The translations under genes and the position numbers were made by a program. This document shows, one piece after another, positions 29,474-39,941 of a stretch of 64,000 bases of DNA (position 1 is the stretch's first letter; the number at the start of each line of letters is the position of its first letter). The stretch is from positions 600,695-664,694 of the forward strand of contig NZ_LMHY01000012.1 of the NCBI RefSeq assembly GCF_001429045.1. Direction: 5' to 3'. Source of the stretch: Pseudomonas sp. Root71. Lineage in GTDB: Bacteria > Pseudomonadota > Gammaproteobacteria > Pseudomonadales > Pseudomonadaceae. The notes below the pieces were generated by a model that was not told where the DNA came from, made no database searches, and saw nothing but the letters and a program-made list of their open reading frames with translations.

Positions 29474-30979
29474 ATGTGTGGCATCGTCGGTATCGTCGGT
29501 AAGTCGAACGTCAATCAGGCGCTGTATGACGCGCTAACCGTCCTCCAGCACCGCGGCCAGGACGCTGCCGGTATCGTGACCAGCCATGATGGCCGGTTAT
29601 TCCTGCGCAAGGACAACGGCCTGGTGCGTGACGTGTTCCAGCAACGTCACATGCAGCGCCTGGTCGGTCACATGGGCATTGGCCATGTGCGTTATCCAAC
29701 CGCGGGCAGCTCGACTTCGGCTGAAGCTCAACCGTTTTACGTCAACTCGCCTTACGGCATCACCCTGGCGCACAACGGTAACCTGACCAACGTTGAACAA
29801 CTGGCCAAGGAGATTTACGAATCTGACCTGCGCCACGTCAACACCAGTTCCGATTCGGAAGTGCTGCTCAACGTGTTCGCGCACGAACTGGCCCAGCGCG
29901 GCAAGTTGCAGCCGACCGAAGAGGACGTATTCGCCGCCGTCACCGACGTGCACAACCGTTGCGTCGGTGGTTATGCCGTTGTAGCGATGATCACCGGCTA
30001 CGGCATCGTCGGCTTCCGCGACCCGCACGGCATCCGCCCGATCGTGTTCGGCCAGCGTCACACCGACGAAGGCGTCGAGTACATGATCGCCTCGGAAAGC
30101 GTTTCCCTGGACGTGCTGGGCTTCACCCTGATTCGCGACCTGGCACCGGGCGAAGCGGTCTACATCACTGAAGAGGGCAAGCTGTACACCCGTCAGTGCG
30201 CGACCAACCCGTCCCTGACGCCGTGCATCTTCGAGCACGTCTACCTGGCACGTCCGGACTCGATCATCGACGGCGTATCGGTCTACAAGGCCCGCCTGCG
30301 CATGGGTGAGAAACTGGCCGAGAAGATCCAGCGCGAGCGTCCGGATCACGACATCGACGTGGTCATCCCGATTCCGGACACCAGCCGCACCGCCGCGCTG
30401 GAGCTGGCGAACCACCTGGGCGTGAAGTTCCGCGAAGGCTTTGTGAAGAACCGCTACATCGGCCGGACCTTCATCATGCCGGGCCAGGCCGCACGGAAAA
30501 AATCCGTACGCCAGAAGCTCAACGCCATCGAGCTGGAATTCCGCGGCAAGAACGTGATGCTGGTGGATGACTCCATCGTTCGCGGCACCACGTGCAAGCA
30601 GATCATCCAGATGGCCCGCGAAGCTGGCGCCAAGAACGTCTACTTCTGCTCCGCGGCACCAGCGGTTCGCTACCCGAACGTCTACGGCATCGACATGCCG
30701 AGCGCTCACGAGCTGATCGCCCACAACCGTACGACCCAGGACGTGGCTGACCTGATTGGCGCTGATTGGCTGATCTATCAGGACCTGCCTGACTTGATCG
30801 AAGCGGTCGGTGGCGGCAAGATCAAGATCGACAAGTTCGATTGCGCGGTGTTCGACGGCCAGTACGTCACCGGCGACGTCGACGAGGCTTACCTGAACAA
30901 GATCGAGCAGGCACGCAACGATGCCTCCAAGGTCAAGACGCAGGCAGTCAGTGCGATCATCGATCTGTACAACAACTGA
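29474..30979 (+). CDS. purF: Amidophosphoribosyltransferase
   Basis: PurF commits PRPP and glutamine to purine synthesis. I start at the ATG at 29474, giving [10 protein letters not shown] (501 residues), because Cys2 must become the N-terminal nucleophile; the TTG at 29465 would bury it. The glutaminase half runs to about residue 235. The phosphoribosyltransferase half has the PRPP loop [17 protein letters not shown] near residue 362. A terminator follows. Confidence 0.98.
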   Translation: MCGIVGIVGKSNVNQALYDALTVLQHRGQDAAGIVTSHDGRLFLRKDNGLVRDVFQQRHMQRLVGHMGIGHVRYPTAGSSTSAEAQPFYVNSPYGITLAHNGNLTNVEQLAKEIYESDLRHVNTSSDSEVLLNVFAHELAQRGKLQPTEEDVFAAVTDVHNRCVGGYAVVAMITGYGIVGFRDPHGIRPIVFGQRHTDEGVEYMIASESVSLDVLGFTLIRDLAPGEAVYITEEGKLYTRQCATNPSLTPCIFEHVYLARPDSIIDGVSVYKARLRMGEKLAEKIQRERPDHDIDVVIPIPDTSRTAALELANHLGVKFREGFVKNRYIGRTFIMPGQAARKKSVRQKLNAIELEFRGKNVMLVDDSIVRGTTCKQIIQMAREAGAKNVYFCSAAPAVRYPNVYGIDMPSAHELIAHNRTTQDVADLIGADWLIYQDLPDLIEAVGGGKIKIDKFDCAVFDGQYVTGDVDEAYLNKIEQARNDASKVKTQAVSAIIDLYNN

Positions 30980-30985
30980 GTTTCT

Positions 30986-31010
30986 ACCGGCCCTGAGGGG
31001 CCGGTTTTGT
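30986..31010 (+). terminator. Intrinsic terminator of purF
   Basis: ACCGGCCC-TGAG-GGGCCGGT is followed by TTTGT. A short hairpin with a short T tail. Confidence 0.8.
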
Positions 31011-31061
31011 ATCTGGCAAAAAATACTTTCATCTATCAAGAGCAGGGCAAGGAGTGACAGC

Positions 31062-32273
31062 ATGAGTCAGGAATGGGATGCCGGTCGGCTGGACAGCGAC
31101 CTCGAAGGTGTAGCGTTCGATACCCTGGCCGTACGCGCCGGTCAGCACCGCACGCCGGAAGGCGAACACGGTGATCCGATGTTCTTCACTTCCAGCTACG
31201 TGTTCCGTACCGCTGCCGACGCCGCTGCGCGTTTCGCTGGCGAAGTGCCGGGCAACGTTTATTCGCGTTATACCAACCCGACCGTACGCGCCTTCGAAGA
31301 GCGCATTGCCGCGCTGGAAAGCGCCGAGCAGGCCGTGGCCACCGCCACCGGTATGGCCGCGATCATGGCCGTGGTGATGAGCCTGTGCAGCGCTGGTGAT
31401 CATGTACTGGTGTCGCGCAGCGTATTCGGCTCGACCATCAGCCTGTTCGAGAAGTACTTCAAGCGTTTCGGTATCGAAGTCGATTACGTGGCCCTGGCGG
31501 ACTTGTCCGGTTGGGATGCGGCGATCAAGGCCAATACCAAATTGCTGTTCGTCGAGTCGCCGTCCAATCCGCTGGCCGAATTGGTCGACATCGCCGAGCT
31601 GTCGAAAATCGCCCACGCCAAAGGCGCGATGCTGGTAGTCGACAATTGCTTCTGCACTCCGGCGTTGCAGCAGCCGCTGAAAATGGGCGCGGACATCGTC
31701 GTGCACTCGGCCACCAAGTTCATCGATGGCCAAGGCCGTTGCATGGGGGGCGTGGTTGCCGGTCGCAGCGATCAGATGAAAGAAGTGGTGGGCTTCCTGC
31801 GTACCGCCGGGCCGACCCTGAGCCCGTTCAACGCCTGGATCTTCCTCAAGGGCCTGGAAACCCTGAACCTGCGGATGAAGGCGCATTGCGCCAACGCCCA
31901 GCAACTGGCCGAGTGGCTGGAGCAGCAGGACGGCATCGAGAAAGTCCATTACGCCGGCCTCAAAAGCCATCCGCAGCACGAACTGGCGCTGCGCCAGCAG
32001 AAGGGTTTCGGTGCGGTCGTCAGTTTTGAAGTGAAGGGCGGCAAAGAGGGCGCCTGGCGCTTTATCGATGCCACGCGCCTGATTTCGATCACCGCCAACC
32101 TGGGTGACAGCAAAACCACCATCACCCATCCGAGCACCACTTCCCATGGTCGCCTGGCGCCTCAGGAGCGTGAAGCGGCGGGCATTCGTGACAGCCTGAT
32201 CCGCGTTGCGGTCGGCCTGGAAGACGTGGCGGACCTGCAAGCCGATCTGGCGCGCGGCCTGGCTGCGTTGTGA
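31062..32273 (+). CDS. metZ: O-succinylhomoserine sulfhydrylase
   Basis: MetZ is a PLP enzyme that makes homocysteine directly from O-succinylhomoserine and sulfide, the methionine route of pseudomonads. The 403-residue protein starts at the ATG at 31062, preceded by CAAGGAG. The PLP-binding lysine is in [13 protein letters not shown] near residue 217, and [19 protein letters not shown] near 66 and the late [12 protein letters not shown] are Cys/Met metabolism family signatures. The stop overlaps the GTG start of the SDR gene. Confidence 0.96.
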   Translation: MSQEWDAGRLDSDLEGVAFDTLAVRAGQHRTPEGEHGDPMFFTSSYVFRTAADAAARFAGEVPGNVYSRYTNPTVRAFEERIAALESAEQAVATATGMAAIMAVVMSLCSAGDHVLVSRSVFGSTISLFEKYFKRFGIEVDYVALADLSGWDAAIKANTKLLFVESPSNPLAELVDIAELSKIAHAKGAMLVVDNCFCTPALQQPLKMGADIVVHSATKFIDGQGRCMGGVVAGRSDQMKEVVGFLRTAGPTLSPFNAWIFLKGLETLNLRMKAHCANAQQLAEWLEQQDGIEKVHYAGLKSHPQHELALRQQKGFGAVVSFEVKGGKEGAWRFIDATRLISITANLGDSKTTITHPSTTSHGRLAPQEREAAGIRDSLIRVAVGLEDVADLQADLARGLAAL

Positions 32274-33046
32274 TCGAGTTGTCTACACCGACCACTGGCT
32301 CAAATGGCCGCGTAGCGCTGGTGACCGGAGCTGCGCGGGGTATTGGCCTGGGGATCTCGGCCTGGCTGATCAGCGAAGGCTGGCAAGTCGTGCTGACGGA
32401 CCTGGACCGCGAGCGCGGTTCGAAAGTGGCGAAAGTGCTGGGCGACAACGCCTGGTTCATCGCCATGGATGTCTCGAATGAAGGGCAAGTCGCGCTGGGC
32501 GTGGCCGAGGTGCTCGGCCAGTTCGGGCGACTGGATGCGCTGGTATGCAACGCGGCGGTTGCCGATCCGCACAACATCACCCTGGAAAGCCTCGATCTGT
32601 CTCACTGGAATCGGGTGTTGGCGGTGAACCTCAGTGGGCCGATGTTGCTGGCCAAGCACTGTGCGCCGTACCTGCGCGCTCACAGCGGCGCCATCGTCAA
32701 TCTGGCTTCGACCCGCGCCGGACAGTCGGAACCCGACACAGAGGCCTATGCGGCGAGCAAGGGCGGTCTGTTGGCCCTGACGCATGCGTTGGCCATCAGC
32801 CTTGGTCCGGAGATCCGGGTCAATGCGGTCAGCCCTGGCTGGATCGACGCGCGCGATCCTTCGGTACGGCGTGCCGAACCGTTGAGCGAAGCCGATCATG
32901 CCCAGCATCCGGCGGGCAGGGTGGGCACGGTTGAGGATGTGGCGGCGATGGTGGCCTGGTTGTTGTCGAGAAACGCCGGGTTTGTCACCGGCCAGGAATT
33001 CGTGGTCGATGGCGGCATGACCAAGAAGATGATTTACAGCGAGTGA
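32270..33046 (+). CDS. Short-chain dehydrogenase/reductase
   Basis: A 258-residue classical SDR that starts with GTG overlapping the metZ stop (GTGA). The cofactor motif [12 protein letters not shown] lies near residue 18 and the active site YAASKGG near 160, with a Ser in NLASTRAGQ; the end [16 protein letters not shown] is typical. The residue after the second beta strand (TDLDRER) suggests NAD rather than NADP. Coupling to metZ is clear, but the substrate is not known. Confidence 0.92.
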   Translation: MIELSTPTTGSNGRVALVTGAARGIGLGISAWLISEGWQVVLTDLDRERGSKVAKVLGDNAWFIAMDVSNEGQVALGVAEVLGQFGRLDALVCNAAVADPHNITLESLDLSHWNRVLAVNLSGPMLLAKHCAPYLRAHSGAIVNLASTRAGQSEPDTEAYAASKGGLLALTHALAISLGPEIRVNAVSPGWIDARDPSVRRAEPLSEADHAQHPAGRVGTVEDVAAMVAWLLSRNAGFVTGQEFVVDGGMTKKMIYSE

Positions 33047-33069
33047 TACTGGCGTTGATGTATCGCCCT

Positions 33070-33087
33070 CATCGCGAGCAGGCTCCG
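33070..33087. repeat. Fragment of a family B REP-like repeat
   Basis: ATCGCGAGCAGGCTCCGGGC resembles one arm of the family B element without its partner. Probably a decayed single copy. Confidence 0.4.
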
Positions 33088-33178
33088 GGCGGCGTTCCGA
33101 CGATAGCGGACTGATGGTTGCCGACATTGGCCGGAATGAAATGATTTTGTCTTTTTCAGAAAAACTTCAATCCTGCTA

Positions 33179-33207
33179 TTGACTTAGGTTCGCTACCTGC
33201 GTAAATT
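33179..33207 (+). promoter_or_regulatory. Sigma-70 promoter of the Val/Asp tRNA cluster
   Basis: TTGACT (33179-33184) and TAAATT (33202-33207) are spaced by 17 bases, 22 bases before the first tRNA. Confidence 0.65.
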
Positions 33208-33229
33208 TCGCGGCCTCGGAGATGCAAAC

Positions 33230-33305
33230 GGGTGATTAGCTCAGCTGGGAGAGCGTCTGCCTTACAAGCAGAATGTCGGCGGTTCGATCCCGTCATCACC
33301 CACCA
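33230..33305 (+). tRNA. tRNA-Val (TAC anticodon)
   Basis: A 76-base cloverleaf with CCA. Anticodon stem TCTGC/GCAGA, loop CTTACAA, anticodon TAC. The acceptor GGGTGAT/ATCACCC is fully paired. Confidence 0.97.
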
Positions 33306-33358
33306 CTTCCGAGATACTTGCGAAAGCAAGAGGTAGGCTGAAATGCCTCCACCGACGC

Positions 33359-33435
33359 GCAGCGGTAGTTCAGTCGGTTAGAATACCGGCCTGTCACGCC
33401 GGGGGTCGCGGGTTCGAGTCCCGTCCGCTGCGCCA
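33359..33435 (+). tRNA. tRNA-Asp (GTC anticodon), copy 1
   Basis: A 77-base cloverleaf with CCA. Anticodon stem CCGGC/GCCGG, loop CTGTCAC, anticodon GTC. Confidence 0.97.
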
Positions 33436-33529
33436 TATTTTCCGAGTCAGGCATGTTCTGATTCGAGATTGAAAAGCTACTGAGTTTTCAATCAGACCGA
33501 GTTACTTGGGCGCAAGTCCAAAGCGATAC

Positions 33530-33606
33530 GCAGCGGTAGTTCAGTCGGTTAGAATACCGGCCTGTCACGCCGGGGGTCGCGGGTTCGAGTCCCGTCCGCT
33601 GCGCCA
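33530..33606 (+). tRNA. tRNA-Asp (GTC anticodon), copy 2
   Basis: Identical over all 77 bases to the copy at 33359; the 94-base spacer between them is unrelated to the flanks. Confidence 0.97.
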
Positions 33607-33680
33607 TATCTGCCCCGAGGCCCACTGAACGCCTTGGAGCTACGAAGAAACCATTGGTTACTTCGAGTCGATAGCAAAGA

Positions 33681-33706
33681 CCCTGGTCGAAAGACCGGGG
33701 TTTTTT
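33681..33706 (+). terminator. Intrinsic terminator of the Val/Asp tRNA cluster
   Basis: CCCTGGTC-GAAA-GACCGGGG is followed by TTTTTT. Confidence 0.9.
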
Positions 33707-33934
33707 GTTTCTGCGATTTGGCTTTTTCTCCTTCCTCATGACCCTCACGGTTTCGCATCCGCCGACCACGCGCGGATGGCCAGTGAATTCCGTTGTCTCT
33801 TGAAAACTCCCCTCAATAATCCACAGCCTCGATAAACCGGCGCCGCGCGGCCGATATCTCGGCCTGTCATCAAATTATTCAAGTATTTACCGGGTGCGAT
33901 TTGCACAAAGGACTTGGTTTGAGTTATCAACACT
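33707..33934. other. Gene-free stretch before the iron-uptake cluster
   Basis: Between the tRNA terminator and the Fur box I see no gene, repeat or RNA structure that I can support. It is more A/T-rich toward the right end, as expected for the promoter region of the sigma-factor gene. Confidence 0.6.
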
Positions 33935-33953
33935 AATTAGAATGAGTCGCATT
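33935..33953 (+). promoter_or_regulatory. Fur box upstream of the ECF sigma factor
   Basis: AATTAGAATGAGTCGCATT matches 15 of 19 positions of the Fur-box form AATGAGAATGATTATCATT. It lies 31 bases before the sigma-factor start, so iron repression of the signalling pair is likely. Confidence 0.65.
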
Positions 33954-33984
33954 TATAATATTTCTTCGCGCAGGGTTCCTTTAG

Positions 33985-34494
33985 ATGAGTGATGCAGCGT
34001 TGCCGCCGGAGCAAACCTTCCACGACCTGTACCGCGATCACCGGAGCTGGCTCGAAGGATGGTTGAGACGACGCATGGGCAACGGCAGCGACGCTGCGGA
34101 TCTGAGCCAGGACACCTTCGTTCGTTTGCTCGCCAGCTCTCAGCGCATCGCCGACCTGCAAGAGCCTCGCGCCTACCTGGCGACAGTCGGCAAGCGGCTG
34201 CTGGCCAACTTCTACAAGCGCCGCAGCCTGGAGCAAGCCTATCTCGATGCATTGGCGTTGCTGCCCGAGGACTGCGTGCCGTCCCCCGAGCAACGCTGGA
34301 TCCTGCTGGAAACCCTGCAGGCCCTGGACGAATTGCTCGATGGATTGCCGGGCCCGGTACGCCGAGCGTTTCTCTTGAGTCAGCTGGAAGGCCTGGGCTA
34401 TCAAGAGATTGCCGAGCGCCTGCAAGTATCGGAACGCACGATCAAGCGCTACATGGCTCAAGCCTACGAACATTGCCTGCTGGTGGACATGTGA
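33985..34494 (+). CDS. ECF sigma factor, FecI family
   Basis: A 169-residue iron-starvation sigma factor. Region 2 spans about residues 10-75 (DAADLSQDTFVRLLAS is the region 2.2 core) and region 4 about 110-165 (LSQLEGLGYQEIAERLQVSERTIKRYMAQAYEHC). A Fur box lies upstream. Its stop overlaps the GTG start of the FecR-type gene, and a TonB receptor with a signalling domain follows, the classic surface-signalling order in which ligand-loaded receptor, anti-sigma and sigma switch on receptor expression. Confidence 0.95.
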   Translation: MSDAALPPEQTFHDLYRDHRSWLEGWLRRRMGNGSDAADLSQDTFVRLLASSQRIADLQEPRAYLATVGKRLLANFYKRRSLEQAYLDALALLPEDCVPSPEQRWILLETLQALDELLDGLPGPVRRAFLLSQLEGLGYQEIAERLQVSERTIKRYMAQAYEHCLLVDM

Positions 34495-35441
34495 ACGGTT
34501 CGGCACCTTCGGCCCAGGCCCGGCAAGTCGTGCGGGCCGCCGCGCAGTGGCTGGCCCTCATGGAATCCGGCTGCGCCAATGAGCAGGATCGGGCGCAGTT
34601 GCAGAGCTGGCGCGATAGCCATTCCAGTCACGAGCAGGCCTGGCAGAAAGCGCAACTCTTGCGCCAACGCTTTGCCGACCTGCCACCGGCCCTTGCCATG
34701 GCCAGTCTGGGCCGGCCACAAGCCAGTCGACGTACGGTGCTCAAGCGCGCTGTCGGGGCGGTGGCTTTGCTGCCGACTGCCTGGCTGATCAGTCGACAGT
34801 TGCCTCTGGATGCCTGGAGTGCCGACCTGCGGACCGCCACCGGGGAAAGCAAAAAGGTCCGGTTGGCCGACGGCAGCTCTGTGCAACTGAACACTGCCAG
34901 TGCCGTCGATATCGACCTCAAGCACAGGCGCCTGACCCTCGTGGAAGGTGAAATGGCACTGAATGTGCCCGGGATCTCGCCGCTGACGATTCTCACGCAC
35001 TTCGGGCAAGTGGTCGTCAGTCAGGGCGAGGTGTGTGTTCGTCAGGGGCAGACGGGCTGCAAGGTGCAAGTGCTCAAAGGCACGGTGCAGTTGCAGCCTC
35101 TGCACGGACCGGTCTTTTCGTTGCGCGGTGGCCAGCAAGTCAGCCTTCAAGCGGCGGGTGTCGGTGCCGTGGAGCCATTTGACGTGCTGGCCCCGGGCTG
35201 GCGTGAGGGTGTGCTGATGGCGCAGAACCAGCCCTTGGGGGATTTTCTGCGCGAACTCGGCACCTATCGTCTGGGCGTGTTGCGTTGGGAGCCCGAGCTG
35301 GAATCGCTGCGCATCACCGGCAGTTTTCGCCTTGAAGACACCGATCGCATTCTGGCTCTGCTCGCGGCCAGCCTGCCGCTGGAAGTGCATTCGCGTACGC
35401 GTTACTGGGTAACGCTGGTGCAGCGCAAAAATAGTGTTTAA
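34491..35441 (+). CDS. FecR-type anti-sigma/sigma-regulatory protein
   Basis: This 316-residue inner-membrane protein starts with GTG in an overlap GTGA with the sigma-factor gene. The N-terminal cytoplasmic anti-sigma part (AAAQWLALMESG ... WRDSHSSHEQAWQKA, DUF4880-type) runs to about residue 75. A twin-arginine-like SRRTVLKRAVGAVALLPTAWLI (about residues 79-100) precedes the single membrane helix, as known for Tat-inserted FecR proteins. The periplasmic FecR domain (TATGESKKVRLADGSSVQLNTAS) and a C-terminal STN-like part that touches the receptor complete it. Confidence 0.94.
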   Translation: MNGSAPSAQARQVVRAAAQWLALMESGCANEQDRAQLQSWRDSHSSHEQAWQKAQLLRQRFADLPPALAMASLGRPQASRRTVLKRAVGAVALLPTAWLISRQLPLDAWSADLRTATGESKKVRLADGSSVQLNTASAVDIDLKHRRLTLVEGEMALNVPGISPLTILTHFGQVVVSQGEVCVRQGQTGCKVQVLKGTVQLQPLHGPVFSLRGGQQVSLQAAGVGAVEPFDVLAPGWREGVLMAQNQPLGDFLRELGTYRLGVLRWEPELESLRITGSFRLEDTDRILALLAASLPLEVHSRTRYWVTLVQRKNSV

Positions 35442-35508
35442 AGCGTGTCCCCTTTTTTCGCCTCGCTTGTCATTCAAGGTAAGCGAAACGAAATCAGAGA
35501 GATTCACA

Positions 35509-37932
35509 ATGCCCGCAGTGATGTCTTGCAGTATGCGTCCGGCGCCATCCAGGTTGCGCCCGTTGTTGCACTTGAGTCTGTTGTTGAGCCTGAGTGCCTG
35601 TCCGTTGTTCATCTCTGCCGGTTGGGCCGAAGACGCGCCGCGCCGCAGCTATCAGGTGCCAGCCGGTAGTCTCGACGCTGCGCTGACCCGTTTCGCCGGG
35701 CTGGCCGGGGTCAATCTGTCAGTGGACCCGGCACTGGTGAGCGGGCGAACCAGCCCCGGTCTTTCCGGTGACTTCGCGGTGGAGGAGGGCTTCGCCCAAC
35801 TGCTGCAGGGTTCCGGTCTGCAACTGCTTCCAGTGGGCGAACAGGCGTACATGCTGACCCCGGTGCCAACAGGAAGCAGCCTGCAATTGGGCGCTACTTC
35901 TATTTACGCGACGGCAGACACGGCGCACGGTGATCCATATGCCGGCGGGCAGGTCGCACGCCGTGGGTCGCAAGGCTTGCTGGGCTCGAAAGATTTCATG
36001 GAGACGCCGTTCAGCGAGACCACCTACACCAGTGAGTTGGTGAAAAACCTTCAGGCGCGTACCTTGGGCGACCTCGTGGCCAGCGATCCCTCGGTTCGCG
36101 CCACCAACCCGGCGGGTGGGCGGTATGAGCAGTTCACCATTCGTGGAATGAGCCTGTTCAACAGTGATGTCTCCTACAACGGTCTCTACGGCATCCTGCC
36201 GACTTACTCCATTGACATGGAGATGGCTGACCGCGTCGACATCCTCAAAGGCCCGAGCCAGCTGATCAATGGCATCTCGCCACGGGGCAGCGTGGGTGGC
36301 GGGATCAACGTGGTGCCCAAGCGCGCAACCGACGTGCCCATTACGTCGTTTACCGGCAACTATGCTTCCGACAGCCAGGTCGGCGGGGCCGTGGACATCG
36401 GTCGGCGCTTTGGTGAGGGAGACATGTTCGGTGTTCGTTTCAACGGCGTGAAGCAGTCCGGCGACACCGAATGGGATCACCAGAGCGTTGACCGCGAGAT
36501 GGCTGTGCTGGGCCTGGATTTTCGCGGTGAACGCCTGCGGCTCTCGACGGACATCGGACATAACGAGCGGGACACCGATGCCCCGCAGGAACGCGTGCAG
36601 GTGGGCGCCAACGCACAGGTTCCGCACGCCAGCGATGTTCGCCACAACTATGCGCAGCCGTGGAGCAAGGCGCGGACCAAGGACACCTTCGGTACGGTGA
36701 CCGGCGAGTACGATGTCAGCGATTCTGTCATGGTGTACGCCGGCGCGGGCGCGCGTAAAAGTAATCATGACTTCCTCCGGCACGCCGTAGCGGTCACCAA
36801 CGACGCGGGTAATTTCAGCGTTCTGCCACGTGACTTCACCCGTGACGAAAATGTCCGGACGGCCAACGCCGGGGTGCGCAACTGGTTCCATACCGGTCCG
36901 GTGAGCCATGAAATCAACCTGGCTTCCAGCTATTTCTACATGGACTTCGAAAACGGCGGCGCCCGTTATGCCGCTGCCCCGAGCAACATCTACAACCCGG
37001 TGCAAACACCGACGCCTGTCACTCCCACGCGCCTTGATTCCGAGGTGTATACCGAGAACCGTTCCAGCAGCGTGGCGTTGTCCGACACATTGGGTTTCTT
37101 CGATGACCGAGTGCTGCTGACCATCGGCGCCCGCTGGCAGCGAGTGCAGGTTGACGACTGGGCGGATAATGTCAAAGGCGATACGGGCTACGATGAAGAA
37201 AAGGTTTCGCCCTCGGGCGGCATCCTGTTCAAGGCCACCGACAAGCTCTCGTTGTATGCCAACTACATGGAAGGCCTCAGCCAGGGCAAGATCGCGCCGT
37301 CAACCTCGGTGAACGAGGACGAGATCTTCCCGCCGTTCATCAGTCGGCAGGTCGAGGTCGGTGCCAAATATGATGCGGGTGCGTTCGCCATTACCACCGC
37401 AGTATTCCGGATCAAGCAGCCAGCTTATGAAACCAACGCCACGACGCGGGTTTTCGGCCCGAACGGCAAACGCGAAAACACCGGTGTGGAAGTCAGTGTG
37501 TTCGGTGAGCCGCTCAACGGTTTCCGCCTGCTCGGCGGCGTGATGTACATCGACAGCGAGTTGACCAACACCACCAATGGTACCTTTGACGGCAACCGCG
37601 CTCCTGCCACGCCGGAGTACAACGTCAACCTGGGGGCCGAGTGGGACGTGCCAAGTGTACAAGGCCTGACCCTGATCAGCCGCGGCATGTATTCCAGCTC
37701 TCAGTATCTGGACCAGTCCAATAACAAGGAAATCGACGCCTGGACGCGTTTCGACGTGGGCGCTCGCTACGCCTTCAAGGTCGAGGAAAAGAACATCACC
37801 CTGCGGGCCAATGTCGAGAACGTGGCTGACAAGCGCTACTGGAGTTCCGCCGGGGCCTCGGATGACAGCGAGCCAGGATTGACGCTCGCGACGCCACGAA
37901 CCTACCTCCTTTCGGCAACCGTCGACTTCTGA
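35509..37932 (+). CDS. TonB-dependent siderophore receptor with signalling domain
   Basis: I start at the ATG at 35509 (807 residues). A signal peptide of about 40 residues (cleavage after SAGWA) is followed by an STN/secretin-like signalling domain at about 47-120 (YQVPAGSLDAALTRFAGLAGV), a plug at about 150-270 (DLVASDPSVR ... FTIRGMSLFNSDV) and a 22-strand barrel ending in the aromatic LLSATVDF. The receptor therefore both imports a ferric siderophore and signals to the FecR partner. The sequence resembles FhuE/FpvA-type siderophore receptors more than haem receptors. The ligand is not readable from sequence. Confidence 0.94.
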   Translation: MPAVMSCSMRPAPSRLRPLLHLSLLLSLSACPLFISAGWAEDAPRRSYQVPAGSLDAALTRFAGLAGVNLSVDPALVSGRTSPGLSGDFAVEEGFAQLLQGSGLQLLPVGEQAYMLTPVPTGSSLQLGATSIYATADTAHGDPYAGGQVARRGSQGLLGSKDFMETPFSETTYTSELVKNLQARTLGDLVASDPSVRATNPAGGRYEQFTIRGMSLFNSDVSYNGLYGILPTYSIDMEMADRVDILKGPSQLINGISPRGSVGGGINVVPKRATDVPITSFTGNYASDSQVGGAVDIGRRFGEGDMFGVRFNGVKQSGDTEWDHQSVDREMAVLGLDFRGERLRLSTDIGHNERDTDAPQERVQVGANAQVPHASDVRHNYAQPWSKARTKDTFGTVTGEYDVSDSVMVYAGAGARKSNHDFLRHAVAVTNDAGNFSVLPRDFTRDENVRTANAGVRNWFHTGPVSHEINLASSYFYMDFENGGARYAAAPSNIYNPVQTPTPVTPTRLDSEVYTENRSSSVALSDTLGFFDDRVLLTIGARWQRVQVDDWADNVKGDTGYDEEKVSPSGGILFKATDKLSLYANYMEGLSQGKIAPSTSVNEDEIFPPFISRQVEVGAKYDAGAFAITTAVFRIKQPAYETNATTRVFGPNGKRENTGVEVSVFGEPLNGFRLLGGVMYIDSELTNTTNGTFDGNRAPATPEYNVNLGAEWDVPSVQGLTLISRGMYSSSQYLDQSNNKEIDAWTRFDVGARYAFKVEEKNITLRANVENVADKRYWSSAGASDDSEPGLTLATPRTYLLSATVDF

Positions 37933-38010
37933 ATCGATTCAACCGTGCGTTGCGCCACAGGGAAGGGCGCCGCCGAGTTGTGTCATGCATCGATTGCAGA
38001 GGACCAGAGC

Positions 38011-38952
38011 ATGCCCAGTCTCACTAACCCACTCAAGAACGAACAGGTCAAAACGCCCTCCAGGCGCACGCTGCTGCGCCTGTCCCTGGGCGTGCTTGCA
38101 CTGAGGTTTACCCCATCGGCGTGGGCTCTGGCCGACGCCGCGCCGCTGCGGGTGATCACCCTGTTTCAGGGCGCCACCGACAGCGCCGTGGCGTTGGGCA
38201 TCACACCCTGCGGCATCGTCGATTCCTGGAGTGAAAAGCCCACCTATCGCTATCTGCGCTCGGCGCTGGAGCCGGTGCCCCATGTCGGCCTGGAAACCCA
38301 GCCGAGCCTTGAGGACATCGCGCTGCTCAAGCCGGACGTGATCATCGCCTCGCGCTTTCGCCATGAGCGCATCGCACCCTTGCTCAAGCAGATCGCCCCG
38401 GTGGTGATGCTGGAGGAGGTGTTCGAATTCAAGAAGACCCTGGCACTGATGGGCCTGGCCTTGCATCGCCAGCAGCGGGCCGACGAAGTGTTGGCCCGCT
38501 GGCAGCTGCGCACGGCACAACTGCGCCAGCAACTGCAGCACAAGTTTGCCGGGCGCTGGCCGCCGACGGTGTCGATTCTGGATGTCCGCGAAGACCATAT
38601 CCGCAGTTATTTGCCGGCCAGTTTTCCAGGTTCGGTAGTCACTGAGCTGGGGTTGGGGTGGAGTCAGGCCAGTCGGGCGGCGAGCGGGGTATCGATCAAA
38701 CTCACCAGCAAGGAAAGTCTGGCGGTGGTCAATGCCGACATTTTCTTTGTCTTCTTGCGCGCGGAGAAACCGGCAGTGCAGCGAAACTATGACAGCCTGG
38801 TGCAGCATCCGCTGTGGCAGCAAATGCGTGCGCCGCAGCAGGGGCAGGTGTGGCGGGTCGACGGCGTGGCCTGGAGCCTGTCGGGCGGAATGCTCGGGGC
38901 GAACCTGATGCTCGATGATGTGGCGCGGCTGGTCACGGCGGATGCGGCCTGA
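38011..38952 (+). CDS. Iron-siderophore ABC transporter substrate-binding protein
   Basis: This 313-residue class III (FecB/FhuD-type) binding protein starts at the ATG at 38011. A twin-arginine-like leader ([17 protein letters not shown], residues 17-33) ends near SAWA at residue 39, so Tat export is likely. The conserved start of the mature fold is [19 protein letters not shown], with [17 protein letters not shown] near residue 107. It overlaps the first permease gene. No lipobox is present, so the protein should be soluble in the periplasm. Confidence 0.92.
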   Translation: MPSLTNPLKNEQVKTPSRRTLLRLSLGVLALRFTPSAWALADAAPLRVITLFQGATDSAVALGITPCGIVDSWSEKPTYRYLRSALEPVPHVGLETQPSLEDIALLKPDVIIASRFRHERIAPLLKQIAPVVMLEEVFEFKKTLALMGLALHRQQRADEVLARWQLRTAQLRQQLQHKFAGRWPPTVSILDVREDHIRSYLPASFPGSVVTELGLGWSQASRAASGVSIKLTSKESLAVVNADIFFVFLRAEKPAVQRNYDSLVQHPLWQQMRAPQQGQVWRVDGVAWSLSGGMLGANLMLDDVARLVTADAA

Positions 38953-39941
38953 TGAGCAATGGTTTGAAACTGTGCTGTGCCGGGGTCGTGTTGCTCCTCA
39001 GCAGTGTGCTGAGCCTGGCAGTCGGAGCGACCTGGATTCCGCTTTCGCAAATTGCCGCTGCCTTCGTGCATCCCGACCCGCTCAGCGTCAGCCATGTACT
39101 GGTGACCACCACACGCCTGTCGCGCACCTTGATGGCGATGGCCGTGGGCGCGAGCCTGGCAGTGGCGGGGGCCTTGATGCAGGCGCTGACGCGCAATCCG
39201 CTGGCGTCCCCCGGCTTGTTCGGGATCAATGCCGGCGCGACTTTTTTTATCATCCTGTGTTCCTCGCTGTTTTCCCTGTCATCCCCGGATGCCTGGCTGT
39301 GGTGCGCGTTCATCGGCGCGGCCGTGGCCGGCAGCCTGGTGTGGCTGATCGGCAACATGGGGCAGGGCAGTCTCAGTCCGTTGCGCATCGTGCTGGCGGG
39401 GGCGGCGATGGCCGCGTTGTTCTCCGCATTCAGCCAGGCGTTGCTGGTGGCCAATCAGGATGGCCTGGACACGGTGCTGTTCTGGCTGGCGGGCTCGTTG
39501 ACCGAGCGTAGCCTGTCGGTCGCCGCGCCAATGCTGATCTGTGGCGTACTCGGGCTGTTCGGCGCGATGTTGTTGGCGGGGCAGGTTAACGTACTTAACG
39601 CAGGCGAGGAGATCGCCACCGGCCTGGGTCAGCGAACCGGATTGATCCGGCTGCTGATGAGCGTGCTGGTGATCTGTCTGGCGGGCAGTGCCGTGGCATT
39701 GGCCGGCAGCATCGGGTTTATCGGCTTGCTGGTGCCGCACATGGTGCGCAAGGGCTTGTCCATCGATCATCGCTGGTCGCTGCCGGGGTGCGCGCTGCTT
39801 GGGGCGATAGTCCTGCTACTGGCGGATACCTTGTCGCGGGTGTTGATCCTGCCGCAGGAGGTGCCGGTGGGCGTGATGACGGCGTTGTTCGGCGCACCGT
39901 TTTTCATTCTGCTGGCCCGGCGTGGAGGCCGTTATGGATAA
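38952..39941 (+). CDS. FecCD-family iron ABC transporter permease 1
   Basis: This 329-residue inner-membrane permease starts at an ATG overlapping the previous stop. It is of the BtuC/FecCD family with about nine to ten membrane helices; the family signatures are [23 protein letters not shown] followed by [15 protein letters not shown] near residue 79, and [19 protein letters not shown] near 255. It overlaps the second permease gene by eight bases. Pairs with it to form the translocation path. Confidence 0.94.
   Translation: MSNGLKLCCAGVVLLLSSVLSLAVGATWIPLSQIAAAFVHPDPLSVSHVLVTTTRLSRTLMAMAVGASLAVAGALMQALTRNPLASPGLFGINAGATFFIILCSSLFSLSSPDAWLWCAFIGAAVAGSLVWLIGNMGQGSLSPLRIVLAGAAMAALFSAFSQALLVANQDGLDTVLFWLAGSLTERSLSVAAPMLICGVLGLFGAMLLAGQVNVLNAGEEIATGLGQRTGLIRLLMSVLVICLAGSAVALAGSIGFIGLLVPHMVRKGLSIDHRWSLPGCALLGAIVLLLADTLSRVLILPQEVPVGVMTALFGAPFFILLARRGGRYG

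Noticed and set aside
33230..33606. tRNA genes as an integration site for the iron island
   Set aside because: No copy of a tRNA 3' end is seen on the far side of the island and no integrase or phage gene occurs.
33488..33769. 93-codon minus-strand frame (reads RTGLEPATPGVT)
   Set aside because: Classic spurious translation of the complement of a tRNA gene.
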